64,000 nucleotides of DNA, from assembly GCF_016860525.1 (NCBI RefSeq), contig NZ_BNEA01000001.1, forward strand, positions 124,001-188,000. The letters are read 5' to 3'. This document shows positions 34,543 to 42,740 of this stretch, in pieces. A program made the translations under genes and the position numbers. The notes below the pieces were generated by a model. The model saw only the letters and a list, made by a program, of their open reading frames with translations. It did not search any database and was not told the DNA's origin. Origin of the DNA: Streptomyces rubradiris. GTDB lineage: Bacteria > Actinomycetota > Actinomycetes > Streptomycetales > Streptomycetaceae. The first letter of the stretch is position 1, and each line of letters opens with the position of its first letter.

Positions 34543-35409
34543 GTGGTCAACCGTGAAGAGGATCCAGGACAGGTGGCGTCCCGGCTCACCGGGCGCACCG
34601 CCACCGGGACCCGGCCGTCGTCCGGCTCGCCCGCCGAGGTGCTGCTGGACGACGGGACACCGGTGATGGTCAAGCGGGGCGACAGCCCCGGGGCGGTCCG
34701 CGCCGAGGTGGCGGGGCTGCGCTGGCTGGGTGCCGCGGGCGCGGTCCGGGTGCCGGCGGTGCTGGGGTACGACGAGCACTGGATGGTGACCGAGCGGGTG
34801 CCGACCGGCTCCCCCGGCCCCGACGCGGCGCTGCGTTTCGGCCGGGCCCTCGCCGCCCTGCACAAGGCGGGCGCGCCGCACTTCGGGGCGGCGCCGCCCG
34901 ACGGGCCCGAGGACGCCCGCATCGGCCTGGCCCCCATGCGCAACGCGCCGGGCACCGACTGGCCGTCCTGGTACGCCGAGCACCGCGTGCTGCCCTATGT
35001 GCGCGGCGCGGTCGACCGCGGCACGCTCCGCCCGGCCGAGGCAGGCGTGTTCGAGCGGGTCTGCGCGCGGCTGCCGGAGGTGGCGGGTCCGGCCGAGCCG
35101 CCCGCCCGGCTGCACGGCGACCTGTGGAACGGCAATGTGCTGTGGGGCGCCGACGGCGAGGTCCGGCTCATCGACCCGGCCGCGCACGGCGGACACCGGG
35201 AGACGGACCTGGCGATGCTCCACTTGTTCGGCTGCCCGCACCTGGACCGGGTGCTGGCCGGCTACCAGGAGGCGGCCCCGCCGGCCCCCGGCTGGCGGGA
35301 CCGGGTACGTGTGCACCAGTTGTTCCCGTTGCTGGTGCACGCGGTGCTGTTCGGGCGCGGGTACGCCGAACAGGCCCTGACGGCGGCGCGGGAGACACTC
35401 GCGCAGTAG
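34543..35409 (+). CDS. Fructosamine-kinase / APH-fold kinase
   Basis: A 288-residue small-molecule kinase. The catalytic loop HGDLWNGNVLWG and metal-binding LIDPAAHGGHRETDLAM are diagnostic of the fructosamine kinase family, which removes sugar adducts by phosphorylating ketoamines. The N-terminal lobe contains VMVKRG as the ATP-binding lysine. GTG 34543 is the likely start. There is no Shine-Dalgarno site and a TACCCT hexamer lies just upstream, so it may be leaderless. A strong hairpin follows. Confidence 0.88.
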   Translation: MVNREEDPGQVASRLTGRTATGTRPSSGSPAEVLLDDGTPVMVKRGDSPGAVRAEVAGLRWLGAAGAVRVPAVLGYDEHWMVTERVPTGSPGPDAALRFGRALAALHKAGAPHFGAAPPDGPEDARIGLAPMRNAPGTDWPSWYAEHRVLPYVRGAVDRGTLRPAEAGVFERVCARLPEVAGPAEPPARLHGDLWNGNVLWGADGEVRLIDPAAHGGHRETDLAMLHLFGCPHLDRVLAGYQEAAPPAPGWRDRVRVHQLFPLLVHAVLFGRGYAEQALTAARETLAQ

Positions 35410-35411
35410 GA

Positions 35412-35436
35412 GTCCACGGCGCCCCGCGCCGTGGAC
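35412..35436 (+). terminator. Strong hairpin after the kinase gene
   Basis: GTCCACGGCGC (35412-35422) pairs perfectly with GCGCCGTGGAC (35426-35436) around CCC, two bases after the stop. It separates the kinase from the graspetide locus. A further GAGTGA/TCACTC inverted repeat (35442-35462) lies just downstream in the promoter region of the precursor gene. Confidence 0.75.
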
Positions 35437-35506
35437 ACGGAGAGTGAGGCAACCAATCACTCATTCGCTTCGTATAAGGACGTGAAAGCCTAATCAGGGA
35501 GAGACC

Positions 35507-35698
35507 ATGCAACCGTTCACGCTCAACTACGCGCGCCCCGCTGTGCAGTTGGACGTCACCACGCCGTATGCGTACGACTCCGGACTGCAACTGAACGTCC
35601 TCCCGGACGGGCGGATCGCCGCGACCGACCACGCTACCCTGCGAGCACTGGGGACCACGACCTCGACCGCCGGTTCCAAGACACACTTCGACGACTGA
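35507..35698 (+). CDS. Graspetide (ATP-grasp RiPP) precursor peptide
   Basis: A 63-residue peptide directly before an ATP-grasp gene. The leader contains YAYDSGLQLN and VLPDGRIAA, matching the YxYD...Q...V..DGR pattern I recall for ATP-grasp-modified RiPP precursors (TIGR04186 type). The probable core is the tail T50 to D63: Thr/Ser residues (TTTSTAGSKT) followed by HFDD. In graspetides the ATP-grasp enzyme joins Thr/Ser hydroxyls or Lys to Asp/Glu side chains, and the tail offers T50, T51, T52, S53, T54, S57, T59 and K58 against D62 and D63. ATG 35507 follows GGGAGAG; TATAAG at about 35473 may be the -10 element. Confidence 0.85.
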   Translation: MQPFTLNYARPAVQLDVTTPYAYDSGLQLNVLPDGRIAATDHATLRALGTTTSTAGSKTHFDD

Positions 35699-35715
35699 GC
35701 CACGGATCTCCACAG

Positions 35716-36699
35716 ATGACCGTACTCATCCTGACCAGTGAGGAAGACGTGACGGCGGACATGGTGGTCCTCCGGCTGGGCGAGGCCGGCGTGCCCGTCG
35801 TCCGGCTCGACCCCGCCGATCTGACCAACGGGGTGGCGCTGTCGGGCGAGTACGTACGGGGCGCTTGCCGGGGGCATCTGTCCGTCGGCGGGCGCCTGGT
35901 GAGCATGGACGGTCTGCGCTCCGTCTGGGTGCGCAGACCGGGCACCCCGGCCGCCCGTGCCGCACAGCCCTCCGCCTGGCTGACGGAGGAGTCGTCGCAA
36001 GCGCTGTACGGCATGCTGCGGTGCGGTGACGCCCGCTGGATGAACCATCCGGACGCCGCCCGCCGCGCCCGGCACAAGCCCTGGCAGCTGGGCCTGGCCC
36101 AGCGCAGCGGCCTCGCGGTGCCGGCCACCCTCATCACGACGTTCCCGCAGGCGGCGCGGGAGTTCGCGGAACGCTTCCCGGACCTGGTGGTCAAACCGGT
36201 CTCCGGGGCGCATCCGCAGGAGCCGCCCCGGTCCGTGCCGACCAGCCGGGTCGCGCCGGACACCGACTTCACCGCGGTGGCCTACGGACCGACCCTGCTG
36301 CAACGGCGGATCGCCAAACGGGCCGACATCCGGCTCACCGTCGTCGGCGACACGCTGCTGGCCGCCCGTAAACCCGCCGACCCGGACGCCCACCCGGACG
36401 ACGTGGACGTCCGTTTCGCCCCGTCGGTCGCTCCCTGGCTGCCCGCGGACGTGCCCGCGCGCGTCACCGAGGGCGTGCTGCGGTACATGGCGGGCGCGGA
36501 ACTGGCGTACGGCGCCTTCGACTTCGCGGAGGACGCGGACGGCGTCTGGTGGTTCCTGGAGTGCAACCAGTCCGGCCAGTTCGGGTTCGTGGAGATGGAC
36601 ACCGGGCAGCCGATCGCCGCCACCATCGCCAAGTGGCTCGCGGGGCACGTACCCACGGGCGGCGGGTGTGGGCGGGGCGAGCGCGGCGCACCATCCTGA
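35716..36699 (+). CDS. ATP-grasp peptide maturase
   Basis: A 327-residue RimK-like ATP-grasp ligase 17 bp after the precursor gene. The N-terminal half begins MTVLILTSEEDVTADMVV; the central ATP-binding strand is LVVKPVSGA; the metal-binding motif is WWFLECNQSGQFGFVEMDTG, followed by PIAATIAKWL. This is the pattern of the SAV_5884-type maturases (TIGR04187). It would activate acidic side chains of the precursor with ATP and form ester or amide cross-links. No O-methyltransferase, the usual third gene, follows. Confidence 0.9.
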   Translation: MTVLILTSEEDVTADMVVLRLGEAGVPVVRLDPADLTNGVALSGEYVRGACRGHLSVGGRLVSMDGLRSVWVRRPGTPAARAAQPSAWLTEESSQALYGMLRCGDARWMNHPDAARRARHKPWQLGLAQRSGLAVPATLITTFPQAAREFAERFPDLVVKPVSGAHPQEPPRSVPTSRVAPDTDFTAVAYGPTLLQRRIAKRADIRLTVVGDTLLAARKPADPDAHPDDVDVRFAPSVAPWLPADVPARVTEGVLRYMAGAELAYGAFDFAEDADGVWWFLECNQSGQFGFVEMDTGQPIAATIAKWLAGHVPTGGGCGRGERGAPS

Positions 36700-36733
36700 A
36701 GAGGCGGGGAACGGCTGCCGGAAGGGAACGGAC

Positions 36734-37621
36734 ATGCGCATCGGACTGCTGGGGACGGGCCCATGGGCGCGGGCGACGTACGCCCCCGCCCTCGCGGAAC
36801 ACACCGGCCTGGAGTTCACCGGGGTCTGGGGCCGCCGGCCGGAGGCCGCCGCGGAGCTGGCGGACCGGTACGGGGTCACCCCGTACGCCGAGGTGGACGC
36901 GCTGCTGGCCGACGTGGACGCGGTGGCGGTGGCCCTGCCGCCCTCGGTGCAGGCGGAGTTGGCGGTGCGGGCGGCCGGGGCGGGCCGTCATCTGCTGCTG
37001 GACAAGCCGCTGGCGGTGTCGGCCGCCGAGGGACGGGCCGTGGTGGAGGCGGTGGAACGCGCCGGGGTGGCGTCGGTGGTGTTCTTCACCGCGCGCTTCC
37101 AGAAGGAACCGGATGCCTGGATCGAGGAACAGGCCGCCGTGGCGGGCTGGTTCACGGCGCGGGCGCACTGGCTGGGCGCGGTGTTCACGAGTGACAGCCC
37201 GTTCGCGGCCTCGCCGTGGCGGCGGGAGAAGGGCGCGCTGTGGGACGTCGGCCCGCACGCCCTGTCGGTGCTGCTGCCGGTCCTCGGCGACGTACGGCAG
37301 GTGGTGGCGGCGGCGCACGGTCCCGCGGACACCGTCCATCTGGTGCTCGACCACGCCACCGGCGCGTCCAGCTCCCTGACGCTGAGCCTGACGGCCCCGC
37401 CGGCGGCGGCCGGTGCCGAGGTGGAACTGCGGGGCGAGGCGGGGGTGTCGGTGATGCCCGGGAGTTCGGAGGGAGCGGTCGCCGCGCTCTCCCGGGCCGT
37501 CGACGCGCTGGTGCGGGCCGCCGGCACGGGCCGCCCGCACTCCTGCGATGCCGCGTTCGGTCTCCGGGTCACCGAGATCCTGGCCACGGCTCAGGCCCGG
37601 CTTACGGCCGCCAGGACGTAG
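36734..37621 (+). CDS. Gfo/Idh/MocA-family oxidoreductase
   Basis: A 295-residue NAD(P)-dependent dehydrogenase of the sugar/inositol dehydrogenase superfamily. The Rossmann motif is IGLLGTGPWARATYAPAL and the catalytic-lysine motif is LLLDKPLAVSAAEG (the EKP block, here DKP). The C-terminal beta-sheet domain has the WDVGPHALSVLLPVLG signature. The start at 36734 follows GAAGGGAACGGAC. It is 34 bp after the ATP-grasp gene in the same direction and may be co-transcribed, but a role in peptide maturation is only a guess. Confidence 0.88.
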   Translation: MRIGLLGTGPWARATYAPALAEHTGLEFTGVWGRRPEAAAELADRYGVTPYAEVDALLADVDAVAVALPPSVQAELAVRAAGAGRHLLLDKPLAVSAAEGRAVVEAVERAGVASVVFFTARFQKEPDAWIEEQAAVAGWFTARAHWLGAVFTSDSPFAASPWRREKGALWDVGPHALSVLLPVLGDVRQVVAAAHGPADTVHLVLDHATGASSSLTLSLTAPPAAAGAEVELRGEAGVSVMPGSSEGAVAALSRAVDALVRAAGTGRPHSCDAAFGLRVTEILATAQARLTAART

Positions 37622-37826
37622 GCGGCCGCTCCCCGGGCCCTCGCTCCCGAGCGCCCGGGTGCGCTCCGCACCGGTCACCGGCGACGCGGGGCGGCCCCGG
37701 CGCCCGGCACCGTCAGGACCGCACCGGTCGTCGGCCCACGTGCCCGGCACCAAGGCTCAGCGCCGTCGGAACCGCACGGTCAGCGGCGAACCGGGGCGCG
37801 GTCGCAGCGCTCGGTGCCTCGGGCCG

Positions 37827-38729
37827 TCACCGGGTACCGGGCGTGGTCCAGTAGTTGACGCGTTCGTGTACGACGGGGTAGCCGGCCGTGGTGAAGTGCG
37901 CGGCCATCGGGAGGTTGCCCTGGTCGGTGGCCGCGGCGATGAACCGCGCGCCCTGTCCGACCAGGAAGTGGGTGCAGTCGGCGAGCAGGTCGTAGGCGTA
38001 GCCGTGGCCGCGTTGTTCCGGCACCACTCCGACGAAGCCGACGCAGGGTCCCGAGGGGTTGCGGGCCGGGATGTGGATGCCGACCGGCTCGCCCGCCGGG
38101 GTGCGGGCGATCCGCCACCAGTCGCGGGGGGAGGGGAACCAGTGGAAGATGTCCAGATCCTCCTGGGCCGCCCGGTCCACGCCGTGCTGTTCGGCGGCCC
38201 GGCGGGCGTGGGCGTCGAGGGTGCCGCGGTGGATGCGGCGCAGCAGGTCGTAGAAGACGGTGTCGTCCGGTTCGGCGGTGAACACGAGCCGTCCGGGCCG
38301 CTCGGGCAGACCCCGGTCGGGGGTCCAGCGGTAGACGAAGCGTTCCACCAAGGGGGTGTAGCCGGCCCGGCGCGCGGCGGCGGCGCGGGTGTCGGCCGCC
38401 GCCCGCAGGCACGGGTCGTCCCGCCAGCCGGGAGGCAGGTCGAGTTCGAGCTCGGGGGTCCGCCAGGGCGCCGTCCGCAGCAGTGCGGCGCCCGCCTCCT
38501 GCTCGCCCTCGGCGACGTCGAACCAGTTGATCACCAGGGGCTCGGGGTCCTCCGGCCGGGCCCACCAGGCGGCGCGTGCCACGGTGCGGCCGTCGCGCAG
38601 GGCGACGCGCTGCCAGTCGGGGCGGTAGCGGGTACGGCGGTGCCGGTCGCCCAGGGCGAGCGGGTCGGGCATGGTGTGGAACAGGTGCGCGCTGCTGTCG
38701 TCGAGCGCGCGGATGACCAGACCGGTCAT
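37827..38729 (-). CDS. GNAT-family N-acetyltransferase
   Basis: A 300-residue protein with a C-terminal GNAT acetyl-CoA site (CVGFVGVVPEQRGHGYAYDL, where EQRGHG is the pyrophosphate-binding loop) and an N-terminal degenerate GNAT half, i.e. a tandem arrangement. The ATG at 38729 has a GGAGGAA site. A 19-residue ORF with an ideal ribosome binding site lies 61 bp upstream. The acceptor substrate is unknown. Confidence 0.85.
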   Translation of the reverse strand: MTGLVIRALDDSSAHLFHTMPDPLALGDRHRRTRYRPDWQRVALRDGRTVARAAWWARPEDPEPLVINWFDVAEGEQEAGAALLRTAPWRTPELELDLPPGWRDDPCLRAAADTRAAAARRAGYTPLVERFVYRWTPDRGLPERPGRLVFTAEPDDTVFYDLLRRIHRGTLDAHARRAAEQHGVDRAAQEDLDIFHWFPSPRDWWRIARTPAGEPVGIHIPARNPSGPCVGFVGVVPEQRGHGYAYDLLADCTHFLVGQGARFIAAATDQGNLPMAAHFTTAGYPVVHERVNYWTTPGTR

Positions 38730-38790
38730 GGATTCCTCCGGGATGCGTGGGATGGGCGACGCTCCCGGTCGGATCATCAGATCCTGGAAA

Positions 38791-38850
38791 TCAGACGTGA
38801 CACGCCCGGGGCACGGGGAGGGGGGAGCGCCGACTGCTGCTGTCCTGCAT
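38791..38850 (-). CDS. Small ORF (19 residues) upstream of the acetyltransferase
   Basis: ATG 38848-38850 is preceded by AAGGAGG at optimal spacing and encodes MQDSSSRRSPLPVPRACHV. A ribosome binding site this strong for 19 codons suggests it is translated. It ends 61 bp before the GNAT gene on the same strand. It could be a regulatory leader peptide or a free small protein. No homologue is known to me. Confidence 0.5.
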   Translation of the reverse strand: MQDSSSRRSPLPVPRACHV

Positions 38851-38974
38851 GACACTCGCCTCCTTCTTCCGTCCGGCTCGGGCGTGGCGGGCCCAGGCTA
38901 GACGGGCGGCCGGGCGGTCGTCCACCGGTTTTCCGCGCGGGCGCCCGAAGCCGGCGGCGGCGTAGCTTGGGAAT

Positions 38975-40108
38975 GTGGGATCGGTGCGCGGCCGGTGGTC
39001 GCGCGGGAACCGGGAGGAGCGCGGCTGGCTGCGGGGCGCGCCACCGCCGTGGTGGGTCCGCGTGCTGCCCGTCCTGCTGCTCGCCGCCGTCGGCTCGGCC
39101 ACGCTGATCACACCCCACGCACGCGACCTCGGCTTCCTGCTGGGGGCGATCCCGCCGCTGGCGGTCCTGTCGTACGGCCCGCTGACCACCGGGGTGCTCG
39201 GCGTGGGCGTGGTCGCGGTGCTCACCGTGCCGGTCACGCATCTGGACCGCCCCGGCGACACCGACCTGCTGACGGTCGTGTTCGTGGCCGCGCTGAGCGT
39301 GTTCGTCTCCTATGTGCGCAGCCGCCGGGACGCCCAGCTGGACACCGAGCGGGCGATCGGCGAGGCGGTGCAGCGGGCCGTGCTGCCGCCGCTGCCGGAC
39401 CGGGTCGGGCGGGTCGGGTGCGCGGCGCACTACCGGGCGGCGCAGGACGGGACGCTGGTGGGCGGGGACTTCTTCGACGTGCGCGCGGGGCCGCACGGGG
39501 TACGGGCGGTGCTGGGCGACGTACAGGGGCACGGGCTGTCGGCGGTGGCCACGGTGGTGTCGCTGCTGGGGGCGTTCCGGGAGGCCGCGCTGGACCAGCC
39601 GGACCTGGGGTCGGTGGCGGCGCGGCTGGACCGGCGGCTGGCGGTGGACTCGGCGGACGCGGGGCGCCCGGAGCTGTTCGCGACGGCCCTGCTGCTGGAG
39701 TTCACCGACGGCACGGCCGTACGCGTGATCGCCTGCGGGCATCCGGCGCCCGTGCTGGTGCGCCCCGGAGCGGCCCGGGAGGTGGGTGTCGTGCCCGCGC
39801 CGCCGCTGGGCATCGGGCTGGCCGGCGTCGGCCCGCCGAAGGAGGTCACCGTGCCGCTCCGTCCGGGTGACCTGCTGTTCCTGGCCTCCGACGGCGTGTG
39901 GGAGGCCCGGGACGCCGCCGGTGCCTTCTACCCGCTGCCCGAGCGGCTGACCGCCCTGGCCGGCACCCCCTCCGCCGAGCTGCCCGGCGCGGTGTGGGCG
40001 GACCTGGTACGACGCCGCTACCGCGTCCGCGACGACGCCACCATGCTGGTGCTGACGCCGGGGGCCGGAGCGGCGCGGGGGGCCGGTGAGGGGCCGAACT
40101 CGGCCTGA
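38975..40108 (+). CDS. Membrane-anchored SpoIIE-type PP2C phosphatase
   Basis: A 377-residue protein with three or four N-terminal membrane spans (about residues 27-47, 53-70, 73-92 and 100-112) and a cytoplasmic PP2C domain: VQRAVLPPLPDRVG, VGGDFFDVR, LGDVQGHGLSAVATV and LFLASDGVWEARD supply the metal ligands. Such proteins dephosphorylate anti-anti-sigma factors. GTG 38975 follows GCGTAGCTTGGGAAT, which suggests a leaderless transcript. An anti-sigma-type ATPase is encoded at 62083, far away; no partner lies adjacent. Confidence 0.9.
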   Translation: MGSVRGRWSRGNREERGWLRGAPPPWWVRVLPVLLLAAVGSATLITPHARDLGFLLGAIPPLAVLSYGPLTTGVLGVGVVAVLTVPVTHLDRPGDTDLLTVVFVAALSVFVSYVRSRRDAQLDTERAIGEAVQRAVLPPLPDRVGRVGCAAHYRAAQDGTLVGGDFFDVRAGPHGVRAVLGDVQGHGLSAVATVVSLLGAFREAALDQPDLGSVAARLDRRLAVDSADAGRPELFATALLLEFTDGTAVRVIACGHPAPVLVRPGAAREVGVVPAPPLGIGLAGVGPPKEVTVPLRPGDLLFLASDGVWEARDAAGAFYPLPERLTALAGTPSAELPGAVWADLVRRRYRVRDDATMLVLTPGAGAARGAGEGPNSA

Positions 40109-40208
40109 TCGGTGACCTGATGCCTTCGAAGCGGTGTGCACGCGGCCGGTGACGCGATGTACTGGACCGGGACCGCCTCAGGCAAGGCCGACCAGTGTGG
40201 AGACCGTC

Positions 40209-41441
40209 GTGACCGTCACCGACCGCATCGCCCTCGACCCCTTCGGCTCCGACATCGCCGCGGAGAGCGCCCGGCTGCGCACCCTCGGCCCCGTCGTGCC
40301 CGTGGAGCTGCCCGGCGGCATCCCCGCCTGGGCCCCCACCGGTTACGACACCCTCAAGACCCTCATCCTGGACTCCCGGGTCAGCAAGGACGCCCGCCGG
40401 CACTGGCGGCTGTGGCCGGAGCTGGACAAGCATCCGTCCTGGGGCTGGATGGCCAACTGGGTGGGCGTGGTCAACATGCTGACCACCTACGGCACCGACC
40501 ACACCCGGCTGCGCAGGCTGGTGGCGCCGAGCTTCACCCACCGGCGCACCGAGGCGATGCGGCCCCGGGTGGCCGCGCTGACGGCCGAGCTGCTGGACGC
40601 GCTCGAGGCCGCGGGGGCCGACGGCGGCGTGGTCGACCTGCGCGACGGGCTCGCGCATCCCCTGCCGATGCTGATGATCTCCGATCTCCTGGGCGTGCCC
40701 GAGGAGTTGCGGTCGGAGGCGGCGCGTCTCATCGCCGACTTCATGGACACCTCCGACCCGAGCCCCGAGTTCGCGGCCTCCGTGCGCGAACGCGTCGGCT
40801 CGGTGCTCGGCGCGCTCATCGCGTACCGGCGGGCCCGCCCGGGCGACGACATCACCACGGAGCTGATCCGGATGCGGGACGAGGACGGCGACCGGCTCTC
40901 GGACGAGGAACTGCTGCACACGCTGCTGCTGGTGGTCGGCGCCGGGTTCGAGACCACCGTCAATCTCATCGGCAACGCGGTGGTCGCCCTGCTGACCGAT
41001 CCGAGGCAACTCGCCGCGGTGCGCGCCGGGGAGACCGGCTGGGGCGCGGTGGTCGACGAGACGCTGCGGGTGCATCCGTCCATCGCCGCGCTGCCGTTGC
41101 GGTTCGCGGTGGAGGAGCTGACGGTCGCGGGCGTGACGATTCCGGCCGGGGACGCGATCATCACGACGTACGCCGCCTCGGGCCTGGACCCGGCGCACTA
41201 CGGCCCGGACGCGGCGGTCTTCGACGCGGCGCGGGCGGCCGAGGACCATCTGGCGTTCGGCGTCGGCGTGCACCGCTGCATCGGGGCACCGCTGGCCCGG
41301 CTGGAGGCGCTCACCGCGCTGCCCGCCCTGTTCTCCCGCTTCCCCGCCCTGCGCCTGGCCCGCCCGGCCGGCGAACTGCGCCACGTGCCGTCGTTCATCT
41401 CCCACGGCTGGCAGGAGATCCCGGTGCGGCTGGGGAGTTGA
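40209..41441 (+). CDS. Cytochrome P450
   Basis: A 410-residue bacterial class I P450. The I-helix oxygen-binding motif is VGAGFETTVNL (usually AGxET), the K-helix ExxR is VVDETLRVHP, and the heme-cysteine loop is FGVGVHRCIGAPLARLE. GTG 40209 is chosen because GGAG (40199-40202) precedes it; in-frame GTG 40197 is also possible. The sequence is CYP107-like in feel, but the family is uncertain. No ferredoxin or reductase is adjacent and the substrate is unknown. Confidence 0.92.
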   Translation: MTVTDRIALDPFGSDIAAESARLRTLGPVVPVELPGGIPAWAPTGYDTLKTLILDSRVSKDARRHWRLWPELDKHPSWGWMANWVGVVNMLTTYGTDHTRLRRLVAPSFTHRRTEAMRPRVAALTAELLDALEAAGADGGVVDLRDGLAHPLPMLMISDLLGVPEELRSEAARLIADFMDTSDPSPEFAASVRERVGSVLGALIAYRRARPGDDITTELIRMRDEDGDRLSDEELLHTLLLVVGAGFETTVNLIGNAVVALLTDPRQLAAVRAGETGWGAVVDETLRVHPSIAALPLRFAVEELTVAGVTIPAGDAIITTYAASGLDPAHYGPDAAVFDAARAAEDHLAFGVGVHRCIGAPLARLEALTALPALFSRFPALRLARPAGELRHVPSFISHGWQEIPVRLGS

Positions 41442-41852
41442 GGAGCGGGGCCCGTCGGGTCCCTTGAGATCGAGGGGCCCGCATGTCCGGCGGATACTTC
41501 GGCTCGCTCGGTCAAGTCCGTCTGACCCGAGGGCGATCGGCGCCGGACACGGCTCCGCCGCCGGCCCGGGGGGACGGGGCCGGCGGCGGAGACGCCGCGC
41601 CCGGGGTGGGGGGGATCCCCGGGCGTCTCAGGGCTCGGATGCCCCGGATCACGGGATGTACGCAGCCGAATTCCGGCCGATCCGGAAAACTTCCGGAGCC
41701 GGTCTCCCCCCTCCTCCGTCCGCGCCCCCGCTCCGCGCCCCGGCCGCCGCGAGGGCCGCGCCCAGCAGGCGGAGGACGCCGGTGGCCCCCGCGGGCGCTG
41801 ATGACGGAGTCCGGTGACGTCCCGCCGGGGAGCGCCGGTTCCAGACATCCCT
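41442..41852. other. Gene-free spacer after the P450
   Basis: Highly GC-rich, with a GGGGCCC/GGGGCCC pairing at about 41446-41480 that could terminate the P450 transcript and a G-tract near 41605-41620. No coding-like frame was found. Confidence 0.5.
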
Positions 41853-41903
41853 TCACGGGAATGGGTATGGCGCCATACCCATGGTAAGCAGGTATGTTTT
41901 CAT
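41853..41903 (-). CDS. Candidate 16-residue peptide with ribosome binding site
   Basis: ATG 41901-41903, preceded by GGAAGG with a 5-base spacer (TACCT), encodes MKTYLLTMGMAPYPFP and stops at 41853-41855. The local sequence is unusually AT-rich. The coding segment includes a perfect 22-bp palindrome, so it may instead be an operator region with a chance ORF. No downstream gene on this strand depends on it. Confidence 0.3.
   Translation of the reverse strand: MKTYLLTMGMAPYPFP
41861..41882. promoter_or_regulatory. Perfect 22-bp palindrome upstream of the YciO-like gene
   Basis: ATGGGTATGGCGCCATACCCAT reads the same on both strands (41861-41882). Nearby TATG-TTTT-CATA (41893-41904) repeats the GGTATG theme. 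This is probably a binding site for a dimeric regulator in the 540-bp region between P450 and YciO-like genes. Confidence 0.55.
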
Positions 41904-41980
41904 AGGTACCTTCCAGGACTCGGGGCCGGCCGGTTGCCTGTGAGGCGCGTGTGGCCCGCGGGACGACATAAGCTCGACGG

Positions 41981-42601
41981 GTGGCGAAGTACTTCGACGT
42001 GCACCCCGACAACCCGCAGCCGCGCAGCATCACCCAGATCGCCGACGCGGTGCGCTCGGAAGCGCTCATCGCGTATCCGACCGACTCCTGTTACGCGCTC
42101 GGCTGCCGACTGGGCAGCAAGGACGGCATGGACCGGATCCGTGCCATCCGCCGGCTGGACGACCGGCACCACTTCACGCTGATGTGCCGGGACTTCACAC
42201 AGCTCGGCCAGTTCGTCCGGGTCGACAACGACGTCTTCCGGGCGGTGAAGGCGTCCACCCCCGGCAGCTACACCTTCATCCTCCCGGCCACCCGCGAGGT
42301 GCCGCGCAAGCTGCTGCACCCGCGGAAGAGGACCGTGGGCGTGCGCATCCCGGACCACGTGGTCACCCAGGCGCTGCTGGCGGAGCTGGGCGAGCCGCTG
42401 CTGTCCAGCACGCTGCTGCTGCCGGACGAGGAGGAGCCGCTGACCCAGGGCTGGGAGATCAAGGACCGGCTCGACCACGTGGTGGACGCGGTGGTCGACT
42501 CGGGCGACTGCGGCACCGAGCCGACGACGGTGATCGACTTCTCCGGCGGCGAGGCGGAGATCGTGCGGCGGGGCGCGGGCGACACCAGCCGCTTCGAGTG
42601 A
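41981..42601 (+). CDS. Sua5/YciO/YrdC-family protein (YciO-like)
   Basis: A 206-residue dsRNA-binding-fold protein related to threonylcarbamoyl-AMP synthase, which starts t6A tRNA modification. Family blocks are ALIAYPTDSCYALGC, HHFTLMCRDFTQLGQF, GSYTFILPAT and RTVGVRIPDH. It resembles YciO more than TsaC, and YciO has not been shown to replace TsaC, so the role is uncertain. GTG 41981 with a CATAAG hexamer just upstream and no Shine-Dalgarno site suggests leaderless translation. Confidence 0.88.
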   Translation: MAKYFDVHPDNPQPRSITQIADAVRSEALIAYPTDSCYALGCRLGSKDGMDRIRAIRRLDDRHHFTLMCRDFTQLGQFVRVDNDVFRAVKASTPGSYTFILPATREVPRKLLHPRKRTVGVRIPDHVVTQALLAELGEPLLSSTLLLPDEEEPLTQGWEIKDRLDHVVDAVVDSGDCGTEPTTVIDFSGGEAEIVRRGAGDTSRFE

Positions 42602-42740
42602 GCGCCGGGCACGGAGCCCGCTCACCGCTCACCACGCCCGGCACCGGCCGGCGCGGCGCCGATCTTGCGTGACAGCATGGTCGTAGCCATGGCGCCGGGA
42701 GCCACCGCCGCCCGTTGTCCCGAGGGAGGGCCTGTCCACC

